45,556 bases of DNA from Pseudoflavonifractor sp. MSJ-30. Lineage in GTDB: Bacteria; Bacillota; Clostridia; Oscillospirales; Oscillospiraceae. Numbering within the stretch: the first letter of the stretch is position 1; the number at the start of each line of letters is the position of its first letter. The notes under the pieces were generated by a model that did no database searches, was not told the origin of the DNA, and worked only from the letters and a program-made list of their open reading frames with translations. Location of the stretch: the NCBI RefSeq assembly GCF_018918045.1, contig NZ_JAHLPU010000028.1:1-45556 (forward strand), read 5' to 3'. This document shows positions 1 to 8,356 of the stretch, piece by piece. A program made the position numbers and the translations under genes.

Positions 1-73
1 ACTTTGTGTACCCGCAAGGGGTATGCCGCATCCGTAAGCCAGCTTGCGCTGGCAACGGCTGCGCTATATTTCC
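1..73. repeat. 73-bp terminal direct repeat, left copy
   Basis: These bases are identical to the last 73 bases of the window (45484-45556), in the same orientation. The sequence is full of stems: TACCC/GGGTA around GCAAG, and a longer interrupted stem CGCA, CCGT, GCCAGC closing on TTGC and returning as GCTGGC, ACGG, TGCG. The rest of the stretch up to the acetyltransferase stop at 148 shows no gene. A dispersed hairpin repeat that ended the assembly on both sides is the simplest reading; a closed circle is unlikely because the window carries str-operon genes. Confidence 0.9.
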
Positions 74-147
74 CACTTTTAGAACCGCAGCATGGAAGCA
101 AAAGATTCGCTGTCCAGCCGCAGACGATTTGTTCAGAGTTTTCTTTA

Positions 148-912
148 TTACAGATGAAGTTCAAACTGGGTTTCCAGCAGTACATTGGCCTTTTCCCGGG
201 AAACGTCCTGTTCCCGGTATACCCCCTGGCGGAAGCTCAGATAGGTGTCTCCCCGGAGACCCAGCCAGCCATCTTCCGTGCAGCGGTACACCGCCCGCTT
301 GCGCCGGAACGGAGAGTCGGGATAGGCCCAATAGTAGCCGTTCAGCACCTCAAAGTCCACATCCAGGTAGGGTTCATCCCGGAATTTCAGCATCCGCACC
401 GGGGTTTCCCCATCTAAATAGACGATGACATACTGCCCGTCCTCGGAAAGGACCTGAAAGCGTTCATAACAGCATTCCTGAACCGCCGGATTTCCCAAAT
501 CCAGAATCCCTTTGGGCCCTCTGCCGCCAAAGCCCACGTCACAGTACCACCGCTCTTCTCCAAACCGGACCACAATGCCCCGGTGAGAAATGGGCCGTGG
601 CTCCGTTCTTCCCATGATGCAGCGGACCCCCACACAGTGGCAGTCATAGCTCAGGGATTGCAGCAGCAGATAAAACAGCTTGTTGAGCTCAAAGCAGTAG
701 CCGCCCCGGCGGTGCAGCACCACCTTCTGAAAGAGGGACTCCGGCTCCAAAGAGGGCTGGGTCTGATTTTCCGTCAGTTCCAGGTTCTCAAAGGGCACCT
801 GCTCCAAATGGGCACGAACCAGCTTTTGAAGACTCTGAGGGGTCAACGCCTGAGGCCGTTCCGCCCCGATACGGGCCAGATAGGCATCTACATTAAATGT
901 GAAATCTTCCAT
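148..912 (-). CDS. nat: arylamine N-acetyltransferase
   Basis: A 254-residue member of the arylamine N-acetyltransferase family, which moves an acetyl group from acetyl-CoA to aromatic amines or hydrazines through a cysteine thioester in the cytoplasm. The catalytic triad is visible: Cys in RGGYCFELN, His in SHRGIVV and Asp in CDVGFGG, in the usual order and spacing. The ATG at 912 gives the N-terminus usual for the family (MEDFTFNVDAYLARIG). A GTG at 942 would add ten residues and overlap the upstream transporter. The gene starts 2 bp after the stop of the GPH symporter and has only a weak ribosome binding site, so it is probably translated from the same mRNA. Physiological substrate unknown; family assignment is secure. 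Confidence 0.93.
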   Translation of the reverse strand: MEDFTFNVDAYLARIGAERPQALTPQSLQKLVRAHLEQVPFENLELTENQTQPSLEPESLFQKVVLHRRGGYCFELNKLFYLLLQSLSYDCHCVGVRCIMGRTEPRPISHRGIVVRFGEERWYCDVGFGGRGPKGILDLGNPAVQECCYERFQVLSEDGQYVIVYLDGETPVRMLKFRDEPYLDVDFEVLNGYYWAYPDSPFRRKRAVYRCTEDGWLGLRGDTYLSFRQGVYREQDVSREKANVLLETQFELHL

Positions 913-914
913 TA

Positions 915-2297
915 TTATTTCTGGTCGATTTCTGCCTGACACTGGGCGATCTTCTCCCGGGTCAGCTTGTAGCCAAAAATCAGCAGCACCGCACCCACGG
1001 CGCAGAGAATGGCGGGGATCAGGCCCAGGGCCACGGTCATGCCCCGGCGGGCAGCACCCTCCAGAACAATGCCGGAGTGCCAGCCCACGGCGGCAAGGCA
1101 GGCGGCAACAATGGTGCCCCGGAGGAACACGCCCACTTTCAGAGGCAGATTTTGCAGACCCATGATCCAGCCTGCGGCATTCTTGCCGGTCTTCCAGGTG
1201 GTGTACACCACGGTGTCGGCGTAGAGGGCAGGAGAGGTGGAGTAGGCAACGCCATAGAAGAACTGGGCCACGGTCATCAGGGCAATAACCGCCACGGCAC
1301 TGCTATAGAACACGTAAATCAGCCCCAGGGCAATGGCCATGCCCAGGAACGACACGATGGTGGTGGTCCGGTTGGACAGGGCGGCGGCAATATACCGGGT
1401 GGCAAAGGAACCGGCAATGGCACCCAGGGCAATGGCCAGGGCATAGGGAACCATGAGGCCGGGGTTGCCCATGGCATCCCGGAAGTAGTAGATGGCAGCG
1501 GCGGCGGTAACGAACTTCACACACCACTTGGCCAGGTCTGCCACCATGAGGATCATCAGCTGGGGATTCTGGAACAGAGACTTGAACATGTCGGGAATGG
1601 AAACCTTGGAGCCGCTTCTGGATGCGGACTGGGTTTCGATTTCCTCGTACCCTTCGGTCATCTTAAAGTGGGCGTAGTAGCCCAGCACCATGAGAAGCCC
1701 CAGGCAGAACGCCGTAGCGGCGAACTTGTTCTTTTCCCCCACGAAGTTTGCAAGCAGGGTGGCAAAGGGCAGACCCAGATAGGTAAAGAGCAGAGAGCCA
1801 ATATTATTCCAGGTGCCCCGGGAGGAGGAAAGGGTGGCCCGATCCTCAGCTGTCTTTCCCACCACGGATACCAGGGTGGCGTTGGCCACATAGGCGATGT
1901 TCCACACCACATGGGAGGCAATGGCGGCGGCAATGATCAGCACCGCCGAGAGGATTTCGTTATCGCTGATGCGGACAAACTGGAACGCGTACAGGAACGG
2001 TACCACCCAGGGTACCAGAATCAGCCAGGAACGGTAGCGGCCCCATTTTTTCGCCTTGGTGCCGTTGAGAATGCCGCCGTAAATCCAGGACAGGCAGGCA
2101 TCCACAATGGAGAAAATGGAGTTGATGAGGGCGGCAATGGCCGTGCCAAAGCCGGCCAGATCCGTCAGGAAGGTCATAAAGTAGAAGGTTTCAATGTTGC
2201 TCATCAGGTTAAAGCCTGCATCTCCCACACCGAACAGGTATTTCAGGGATTTGCTCAGGCCTTTGGGTTTTTGATTCTGCTGTGCTGTTTCTTTCAT
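915..2297 (-). CDS. GPH-family sugar:cation symporter (MFS)
   Basis: A 460-residue integral membrane protein with about 12 hydrophobic segments. It resembles the glycoside-pentoside-hexuronide:cation symporters (MelB, XylP, UidB type). The N-terminal half has the family pattern of an early GDAGFNL segment, followed by a loop with KKWGRYR between helices 2 and 3, where the MFS motif A sits. It should import a glycoside or uronide with Na+ or H+. No glycosidase lies beside it, so the sugar cannot be guessed. Transcription runs from a good promoter (2455-2427) with a dyad just downstream, divergent from the PucR-type regulator, which is a candidate controller. It is probably co-transcribed with the acetyltransferase. 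Confidence 0.9.
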   Translation of the reverse strand: MKETAQQNQKPKGLSKSLKYLFGVGDAGFNLMSNIETFYFMTFLTDLAGFGTAIAALINSIFSIVDACLSWIYGGILNGTKAKKWGRYRSWLILVPWVVPFLYAFQFVRISDNEILSAVLIIAAAIASHVVWNIAYVANATLVSVVGKTAEDRATLSSSRGTWNNIGSLLFTYLGLPFATLLANFVGEKNKFAATAFCLGLLMVLGYYAHFKMTEGYEEIETQSASRSGSKVSIPDMFKSLFQNPQLMILMVADLAKWCVKFVTAAAAIYYFRDAMGNPGLMVPYALAIALGAIAGSFATRYIAAALSNRTTTIVSFLGMAIALGLIYVFYSSAVAVIALMTVAQFFYGVAYSTSPALYADTVVYTTWKTGKNAAGWIMGLQNLPLKVGVFLRGTIVAACLAAVGWHSGIVLEGAARRGMTVALGLIPAILCAVGAVLLIFGYKLTREKIAQCQAEIDQK

Positions 2298-2397
2298 CAG
2301 AAATTACCTCCAAACAGTGTCTTGGTGTCTCCCGGAAATCCGCAGGGCCCTTGCGCATTCCAGAGGAATGAATTTTGCGAGCGCTTGGAACGAACGT

Positions 2398-2416
2398 AGA
2401 ATGTTTTGTACATTCT
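2398..2416. promoter_or_regulatory. operator-like dyad AGAATGT-N5-ACATTCT
   Basis: A perfect 7-bp inverted repeat with a 5-bp centre lies 10 to 30 bases downstream of the -10 of the symporter promoter, so it covers the start and early leader of that transcript. This position suits a repressor site. The neighbouring PucR-type protein is the nearest candidate, but its binding site is not known. Confidence 0.4.
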
Positions 2417-2426
2417 GTATGTGTTC

Positions 2427-2455
2427 ATCCTATATTTTTTATCCGGACTTGTCAA
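2427..2455 (-). promoter_or_regulatory. promoter of the GPH symporter gene
   Basis: On the minus strand TTGACA (2455-2450), a 17-bp spacer and TAGGAT (2432-2427) form a near-consensus housekeeping promoter. The leader before the ATG at 2297 is about 125 bases long, which leaves room for regulation, including the dyad at 2398-2416. Confidence 0.7.
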
Positions 2456-2505
2456 TTGAAACATGATGGCGAAAAGAAAGTTCCTAAATTTGTTGAGAAC
2501 GGCCA

Positions 2506-2534
2506 TTGCGTTTCCTTATTTTCTAGGATACAAT
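2506..2534 (+). promoter_or_regulatory. promoter of the PucR-type regulator gene
   Basis: TTGCGT (2506-2511), a 17-bp spacer and TACAAT (2529-2534). The start would fall near 2541, giving a leader of about 30 bases with GGGAGGG at 2556-2562 in front of the ATG at 2570. Confidence 0.65.
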
Positions 2535-2569
2535 AATAGCAAATGCAGAGCACCTGGGAGGGATTTGTC

Positions 2570-4102
2570 ATGGAAGAAAGCATGATGCTGAATTTGCAGA
2601 TGATTGCGGACCATTTGGAGGAGCTGTTGTGGGACTACCGCATGGAAGCCGGGGAGGATCCCCCCCGTTTTCGCTGCTGCCAGGTCTACTGGGGCCAGGA
2701 ACAGCTGGGGGAGGACGCGGTTTATCTGGTGCCGGAGGAGCTGGGCAGTGCCTTTCCGGCGGATGCCTACAGCTACATCGCCTGCGGCGACCTGGATGGG
2801 GCCGCCCCCCACATTGACGGCCTCCACCGGCCTGTATACCAGGTGATGAACCTCATCGTCTCCATCTTCCAGAAATACCACGATTTTGAAAACCAGCTGA
2901 ACCAGATCGTCACCGGCGGCGGCTCTCTGGTAGATTTGTGCCGGGCGGGCAGTGACTTTTTTGAAAACCCCATTTATATTCACGACAATCTGTTTTCCGT
3001 CATTGCCCTGTCCTCCCGGGTGGAGGGAATGCTGAAATTTGAGTACAACGAGAAAAGCGGCAAACTCTATATCCCTTTGTGGCTGATCAACGAATTCAAA
3101 TACGACGAAGATTACCAGCAGACCCTGACCCATTCTGGGGCGGGCATCTGGGACAATGAGCAGTACCCCTATACCATGCGCAGTCTTTATGTAAACCTGT
3201 TCAGCGGTAGCTCGTACTGCGGAAGGCTCCTGATTAACGAAATCGGCTCCTCACTGCAGCCGGGGCAATATCAGGCGGCAGTCTATCTGGCAAGGTATGC
3301 AGTCAAGCTGATCGAACGGAATGAATCGAACGACAGTCTCCGCTACTGGGGCCTGGAGGATACCTTTATCGACCTGATGAAAGGTACACCGGTGGATAAC
3401 CGGGATTTGCAGACGACCCTGAGCATTCTGAATTGGACCCCTCTGGACACATATCTGTGTCTCAAAATACGCAGCCAGGACGATACGCTGTCCGTCCGCT
3501 CGGATAAGGCGCTGAACAACGCGCTGACCTCCCGGATTCCGGGCTGTTTCAGCTTCAGCTATCAGAAGACGCTCTGCGTGCTCATCAACCAGACCCACCC
3601 CAGCGTTGACCGGCATACGGTACGTCATATTCTGGCGCCGCTGGTTCGGGACAGCTGTATGTATGTGGGCATTTCCAACCCGGCAGACAGCATCCACGCC
3701 ATTCATACCGGCTTCCGGCAGGCGGATATTGCCCTGCAGTACATCGTGGAAGAAAAGGGCAGCCAGTGGATTGTATCTTTTCCCGAATGCGCCCTGTATT
3801 ACATCTGCAAGCAGTCCACGCAGGAACTCCCCACGGAATCGCTGGCGCATAATACTTTGCTGAATATCCTGCACTACGACAAGGCCCACGATACCCAGTA
3901 TTTCAGCACCCTGCGCGCTTACCTAATCAACGAGCGGAACATCCCCAAAACCGCTGCCTCCCTGATCATTCACCGCACAACACTGACTTACCGCCTGCAA
4001 AAGATTCAGGAGCTGTTCTATCTGAATCTGGATGATGATACGCAGCGGTTATATTTGCTGATGTCCCTGTTCCTGTTGGCTCCCGGAGAATATGCAGGCT
4101 GA
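2570..4102 (+). CDS. PucR-family transcriptional regulator
   Basis: A 510-residue cytoplasmic regulator. The last 65 residues carry the PucR-type C-terminal helix-turn-helix (NIPKTAASLIIHRTTLTYRL then KIQEL and a Leu-rich end), which is diagnostic for the PucR/CdaR group. The preceding 300 residues resemble the sensor and GGDEF-like regions found in that group, but I see no clear catalytic motif. I chose the ATG at 2570 because GGGAGGG ends 7 bp before it; the earlier ATG at 2543 has no binding site. Divergence from the GPH symporter suggests control of that gene and of its own synthesis. The ligand is unknown. Confidence 0.85.
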   Translation: MEESMMLNLQMIADHLEELLWDYRMEAGEDPPRFRCCQVYWGQEQLGEDAVYLVPEELGSAFPADAYSYIACGDLDGAAPHIDGLHRPVYQVMNLIVSIFQKYHDFENQLNQIVTGGGSLVDLCRAGSDFFENPIYIHDNLFSVIALSSRVEGMLKFEYNEKSGKLYIPLWLINEFKYDEDYQQTLTHSGAGIWDNEQYPYTMRSLYVNLFSGSSYCGRLLINEIGSSLQPGQYQAAVYLARYAVKLIERNESNDSLRYWGLEDTFIDLMKGTPVDNRDLQTTLSILNWTPLDTYLCLKIRSQDDTLSVRSDKALNNALTSRIPGCFSFSYQKTLCVLINQTHPSVDRHTVRHILAPLVRDSCMYVGISNPADSIHAIHTGFRQADIALQYIVEEKGSQWIVSFPECALYYICKQSTQELPTESLAHNTLLNILHYDKAHDTQYFSTLRAYLINERNIPKTAASLIIHRTTLTYRLQKIQELFYLNLDDDTQRLYLLMSLFLLAPGEYAG

Positions 4103-4136
4103 CTCCCTCCCCACACTTTGCGCCGGAATTTTTAAT

Positions 4137-4165
4137 TTGCAGTTTTCTGACAAATATGCTATGTT
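4137..4165 (+). promoter_or_regulatory. promoter of the LysR-type gene
   Basis: TTGCAG (4137-4142), a 17-bp spacer and TATGTT (4160-4165), followed by GAAAGGGGG and the ATG at 4196. There is no obvious terminator between the PucR-type gene and this promoter. Confidence 0.55.
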
Positions 4166-4195
4166 GATTTAGACGTTAACGAAAGGGGGATCCCC

Positions 4196-5092
4196 ATGAC
4201 ACAGATCCAGATGGAGTATTTTATAAAAACCTGCGAATTCGGCAATATTGCGCAGGCTGCAGATGCACTGTTTGTCTCCCGTTCCGCAGTTTCCAGAGCA
4301 ATCTCTGACTTGGAAAAGGAATTTCAGGCAGAGCTGCTGACCCGCTCAAAAAACGGCGTAACACCCACAAATGCGGGGCAGATCGTTCTGGAGATGGCAA
4401 AAAATGTAAGCAGCAGCTATCAGGGGGTCGTGCGCCGGATCCGGGAGCTGGAGGATTGGAGACTTTTTCACCAGGTCCGGGTCGGCATTACCCCGACCAA
4501 CAACCTTCAGGTTTACCAAAATTACCTGCGGCAGTACGCACTGGACAGCCCCGGCGTAAAGCTGGTCCTTACCGAGGAATGCGCCTCCAGATGTCTGGAG
4601 CTGCTCTCGCTGGGGCAAGTGGATGTCACCTTTATTCCCAGCGGTATCATCCGGGATCAGCCGGATATGGATTTTTTTCAGGTTTTGCCGCTCTACCGCA
4701 ACCGAATCGTCCTCTGGGTCCGGAAGGACTCCCCATTGGCAAAGAAGCCCAATCTGGAGATCCACGATATTCTGGACTGTCCGCTGGGCTACCTGAACGC
4801 ACCCATGCCCATGGAGCGTTCACTGGAATCCTGCTTTGAGGCTTACAGCAAGCAGCCCCGGGTAACGGTCAGAACGACCTCCGTCCCGCTGCTTCGGCAA
4901 ATGGTTCTGGACGGCCAGACCTGCGCCCTGATTCCGGACGATATGTTCGAGCCAAGCCCGGAGTTGGTTGCCGTACCCATGCGTTTTTTCAGAAACTGCA
5001 CCAATTACATGATCTGGAACCGCAGTATTCTCCCCGGCAGTGCCACTGCGCATTTCATCTCCCGCATGGAGCAAGATATCCGCGCTTTGTGA
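4196..5092 (+). CDS. LysR-family transcriptional regulator
   Basis: A 298-residue regulator of the usual LysR length. Residues 1-60 form the winged helix-turn-helix (MTQIQMEYFIKTCEF, then IAQAADALFVSRSAVSRAIS), and the rest is the two-lobed substrate-binding domain that senses a small molecule, usually a substrate or intermediate of the controlled pathway. It is followed by the DASS transporter, FAD oxidoreductase and PrpD-like genes on the same strand, so it is probably their activator. This differs from the common divergent layout for LysR genes. The effector is probably the organic acid imported by the cassette, which is inference. Confidence 0.93.
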   Translation: MTQIQMEYFIKTCEFGNIAQAADALFVSRSAVSRAISDLEKEFQAELLTRSKNGVTPTNAGQIVLEMAKNVSSSYQGVVRRIRELEDWRLFHQVRVGITPTNNLQVYQNYLRQYALDSPGVKLVLTEECASRCLELLSLGQVDVTFIPSGIIRDQPDMDFFQVLPLYRNRIVLWVRKDSPLAKKPNLEIHDILDCPLGYLNAPMPMERSLESCFEAYSKQPRVTVRTTSVPLLRQMVLDGQTCALIPDDMFEPSPELVAVPMRFFRNCTNYMIWNRSILPGSATAHFISRMEQDIRAL

Positions 5093-5131
5093 TATTGCAC
5101 AAAAACATATTGATTTCTTTTTCCTTGTTTT

Positions 5132-5193
5132 ACATTTTGTGACACCACGTGCAATGTTTGATTCTTTTGCTTTGCGGATACGCATGATACAAT
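5132..5193 (+). promoter_or_regulatory. candidate LysR-dependent promoter of the transporter cassette
   Basis: TACAAT at 5188-5193 is a good -10 but has only a poor -35 (TTTTGC at 17 bp), as in activator-dependent promoters. An imperfect dyad, ACATT at 5132-5136 and AATGT at 5153-5157, with TTGTG and GTGCAA inside it, is centred about 55 bases before the expected start. LysR proteins often bind there. The leader to the ATG at 5267 is about 65 bases. Confidence 0.4.
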
Positions 5194-5266
5194 GTCCTCG
5201 AAAGTTCACCGGACGCGGTTTCTTTCGGTGAAAAAAATTTTAAAAAAAGAAAAGAGGAATGGCATC

Positions 5267-6742
5267 ATGCAAAAATCTAAAAACACCAGCTATTACATCT
5301 GGTGTGCGGTCTCCCTGTGCTTTATGTTCCTGTTCAGGGTTATCGTACCGCCTTTTGCCGGGATCACACCCGAGGGCATGACGGTATTGGGCGTCTTCTT
5401 CGGCGTGCTGATCGCAACTGTGGCCACCAACGAGACCTTCTGGCCCGCCGTCCTTGGCCTGTTTGCTCTGGTCTGGGGTAAGTTTACCACCGGCAACGCC
5501 CTGCTGGCGACCTGGTTTGGCAACGTCACCATCCAGCAGATCATTTGGGTCATGGCTCTGACCGGCGCTGTCACCGAATCCGGTGCGGTTAATGTTCTGG
5601 CCCGGAAGATGATGAAGCTGAAGGTCATGCAGGGCAACGGCGTCCGCTTCCTGATCGTCTTCTTCCTGCTGGTTATGGTCTGCGCGGCTCTGGTCAGCTC
5701 TCCCACCACCATTATCCTGCTGTTCTTCCCCATGATTGACTCCATCGCTGAGGTCTGCAAGATTGAAGACGATTCCGACCTGAAGCGTGAGCTCCTGCTG
5801 GGCACTTACATCGCTGCCATGGGCGCCTACGTGCTGCCTTTCAAGGGCGTGCACCTGTCCTCCATCGCCATCATCAGCGGCATTCTGGAAGCCAGCGGTC
5901 TGGCCTTCAACAACGCCGCCTACCTGATCACCGCAACCCTGGTGGTCCTGCTCTTCATCCTGGGTTATGTGGCCTTCATCCGCTTCGTCTGGAAAACCGA
6001 CCTGTCTCCTCTGAAGAACTTCAGCTTTGAGAAGATGGGCGTTAAGGAAGAGGATCTGAAAATGAACAATCGGCAGAAGATCCTGCTGGGTGTCCTGCTG
6101 TTCGCCATCGTCTTCCTGCTGGCAAGCATGTTCATCAAGAAGGGCTCTCCTCTGTATGACTACTACAGCCGTATCGGCAATACCTGGATCTGGATTGTGC
6201 TGTTCGGCGTTCTCAGCATGTGCCGCGATGCCGATGGCAAGCCCTTCATCAACGGTGTGAAGCTGCTGCAAAGCAAGACCATGTGGGGCATCGTCGCCGT
6301 TGCAGGCTGCTTCACCATCTGCGGCAGCGCCATTGCCTCCGACGACTGGGGCATCAAGGCTGCCATCGCCGGCGTGCTGAATCCCATCATGGGCAACTCC
6401 AGCTGGCCCATTCTGGTTATCCTGTGCGTCGCCATCTCCACCGTATTTACGAACTTCACCAACGGTATGCCGGTCAGCTTTACCATCAACTCCATCTGCA
6501 TCCCCATGGCTGCAACTCTGGAGCTGCAGGGCAGTGTCTGTGCTTCCATTCTGGGTGTGGCCAGTATTCTGGGCGGCATGTGCGCATTCCTGACCAACGG
6601 TGCCATCGCTTACGCCCCCCTGCTGCTGGGCCGCAAGGAGATTACCGGCAAGTTCATCTGGAGCAAGGGTGTGGTGACAAACATAATCTTTGTTGTGGTT
6701 GCCAGCGTGATCTGCATTCTGTTCGGCTATCTCTTTGCCTGA
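5267..6742 (+). CDS. DASS/SLC13-like anion:Na+ symporter
   Basis: A 491-residue membrane protein with about 12 hydrophobic segments and the layout of the divalent anion:Na+ symporter group, which imports dicarboxylates, citrate or sulfate. The two half-repeats each carry a substrate-loop motif: SSPTTI in the first half and TNFTNG in the second, where classical members have SNT. The start at 5267 is preceded by AGAGGA. It heads the cassette with the FAD oxidoreductase and the PrpD-like enzyme, so a di- or tricarboxylate is the likely cargo. The altered SNT motifs leave the exact anion, and even the exact subfamily of the ion-transporter superfamily, open. Confidence 0.8.
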   Translation: MQKSKNTSYYIWCAVSLCFMFLFRVIVPPFAGITPEGMTVLGVFFGVLIATVATNETFWPAVLGLFALVWGKFTTGNALLATWFGNVTIQQIIWVMALTGAVTESGAVNVLARKMMKLKVMQGNGVRFLIVFFLLVMVCAALVSSPTTIILLFFPMIDSIAEVCKIEDDSDLKRELLLGTYIAAMGAYVLPFKGVHLSSIAIISGILEASGLAFNNAAYLITATLVVLLFILGYVAFIRFVWKTDLSPLKNFSFEKMGVKEEDLKMNNRQKILLGVLLFAIVFLLASMFIKKGSPLYDYYSRIGNTWIWIVLFGVLSMCRDADGKPFINGVKLLQSKTMWGIVAVAGCFTICGSAIASDDWGIKAAIAGVLNPIMGNSSWPILVILCVAISTVFTNFTNGMPVSFTINSICIPMAATLELQGSVCASILGVASILGGMCAFLTNGAIAYAPLLLGRKEITGKFIWSKGVVTNIIFVVVASVICILFGYLFA

Positions 6743-6778
6743 TTCCATAGCCGGGATAACGGTTCAAAATTAAAAACC

Positions 6779-6810
6779 AATCCCGGGGTTTCATCAGAAA
6801 TCCCGGGATT
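6779..6810. other. 14-bp hairpin between transporter and oxidoreductase genes
   Basis: AATCCCGGGGTTTC and GAAATCCCGGGATT pair with a single G-U wobble around an ATCA loop. No T-run follows on the plus strand, so it may act as an mRNA-stabilising stem or partial terminator that sets the ratio of transporter to enzyme. The next ribosome binding site (AAAGGAG) begins about 22 bases later. Confidence 0.75.
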
Positions 6811-6844
6811 TACAAAAATAATACGTCTGAAAAGGAGTAATCTG

Positions 6845-8356
6845 ATGAAAACTTATCTGGAACAGAACAGTGAAATTCCTGTATATGCCGAGTGTGACAT
6901 TCTGGTAGTGGGCGGCGGTGCCGCGGGCCACTCCGCAGCCATTGCCGCAGCCCGCGCAGGCGCCAAGAACATCATCCTCATGGAACGCTATGGCTATATG
7001 GGCGGCGATGTCACCGGCGGCTATGTCATCATGGTCCCCAACCTGAGCTGGTACAATAAGTCCTTTGTCCGCGGCCTGCAGGAGGAGTGGTTCACCCGCC
7101 TTTCCAAAATCCCCGGCGCTGTCCGTGCCCCCTCTCTGGAGGAGATCGGCGAAACGGACCCTCTGAAGCTTTATAGCTGGGGTGCCATCCACGATACCGT
7201 CAGCCGCGGCGGCTTCGGCGGCTGCAAGCCTTCGCAGCTGGTGCGTGCGGTCTACTTTGAGCCGAACCAGCTGAAAATCGAAATGGACAAAATGCTTCTG
7301 GAGCACAAGGATGCCATTCGCGTGCTCTGCCATTCCATGGGCACCCGCCCCATCGTGGAAAACGGCGCTATGAAGGGCGTTATCTTCGAGAGCAAGGAAG
7401 GCCGCAAGGCGGTGCTCGCCAAAGTCGTCATCGATGCCACCGGCGACGGCGACCTGTTTGCCCGCGCCGGTGCCGGCCATGAAACGCTGGCAGACGCCGC
7501 GTGCCGCAGCAGCACGACGGCCCTGGTCTGGCGTATCGGCGGCTGCGACTGGAACGCTTTCTACGAGTGGAAGAACGCCCATCCGGACCTTGCCAATACC
7601 ATGCGCACGACACTGGGCAAAATCGCCGGCTTCCGGAGCCTGCCGCTGGCATCCAATCAGAACGATATTTGCTGGATCAACAACTGGCATCCCGGCCGCG
7701 ACTGCACCGTCATCAAGGACCAGACGGAAACCGAGATGGACACCCGCGATACCATGCGTGATGTCCTGGAATATCTGCGCGAAACCGTGCCGACCGCCTT
7801 TGGCAACGCCTTTATTTATGACATTGCCCCCCAGCTGGGCACGCGCTGCAGCCGCCGCCTGCGGGGTGAGTATGTCATGACTGCCAATGACTTTGCCTTC
7901 GGCATCGAGCACGACGATGTAATTGCCTGGCACTCCACCATCTGCCAGCTCAACGACTGCGGCCCCGTTGAGATCCCTTACCGGGCGATCCTGCCCAAGG
8001 AAGTGGAAAATCTTCTGTGCCCCGGCCGGCATCTGTCGGCTGACAATGTTGCCATTGACTGGCTGAACCTGATTCCCCAGTGCGTCGGTACCGGTCAGGC
8101 TGCCGGTGTCGCCGCCGCCGTTGCCGTGGCCGACGGTACGACCGTCCACGGCGTAGACATCCGCAAGGTCCAGGACATTCTGGTGGACCAGGATGTGCCC
8201 CTGCCCAGAAACGCCAAGTTCCGGGCGAAGGACCCCACCTACGAAACCTTCGTCGCGGAGCACCAGAAGGGCCTGTATACCGATATGGCCAAGAAGGCTG
8301 CTGAAGAGGCCGCAAAGAACGGCGCTGACGCGCTGAGCAAGTTCCGTCAATGGTAA
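6845..8356 (+). CDS. FAD-dependent oxidoreductase (FAD_oxidored type)
   Basis: A 503-residue flavoprotein. The dinucleotide fold is at the N-terminus (DILVVGGGAAGHSAA, glycines 23, 24, 25 and 28), followed by MERYGYMGGDVTGG, the FAD-contact segment of the PF12831 group. Near residue 340 RCSRRLRGEYVMT matches the family's conserved Arg-rich segment. It should oxidise or reduce an organic acid. By analogy with TcuA, which converts tricarballylate to cis-aconitate, a tricarboxylate is possible, but the sequence does not prove it. There is no signal peptide, so it acts in the cytoplasm. Its last codons overlap the start of a small cysteine-rich gene (ATGGTAA), which suggests a partner protein. 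Confidence 0.88.
   Translation: MKTYLEQNSEIPVYAECDILVVGGGAAGHSAAIAAARAGAKNIILMERYGYMGGDVTGGYVIMVPNLSWYNKSFVRGLQEEWFTRLSKIPGAVRAPSLEEIGETDPLKLYSWGAIHDTVSRGGFGGCKPSQLVRAVYFEPNQLKIEMDKMLLEHKDAIRVLCHSMGTRPIVENGAMKGVIFESKEGRKAVLAKVVIDATGDGDLFARAGAGHETLADAACRSSTTALVWRIGGCDWNAFYEWKNAHPDLANTMRTTLGKIAGFRSLPLASNQNDICWINNWHPGRDCTVIKDQTETEMDTRDTMRDVLEYLRETVPTAFGNAFIYDIAPQLGTRCSRRLRGEYVMTANDFAFGIEHDDVIAWHSTICQLNDCGPVEIPYRAILPKEVENLLCPGRHLSADNVAIDWLNLIPQCVGTGQAAGVAAAVAVADGTTVHGVDIRKVQDILVDQDVPLPRNAKFRAKDPTYETFVAEHQKGLYTDMAKKAAEEAAKNGADALSKFRQW

Noticed and set aside
1077..2399. Long plus-strand open frame (440 codons) opposite the GPH symporter gene
   Set aside because: It is Gly/His/Gln-rich with no family pattern and mirrors a real membrane-protein gene; it is a shadow of the GC-rich codon positions.
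5240..6748. Long minus-strand open frame (502 codons) opposite the DASS gene, rich in Gly, Asp, His and Gln
   Set aside because: Composition is that of an antisense shadow, and there is no ribosome binding site or motif. The same applies to the long frames opposite the FAD enzyme, malic enzyme, LeuC-like, pfp and fusA genes.
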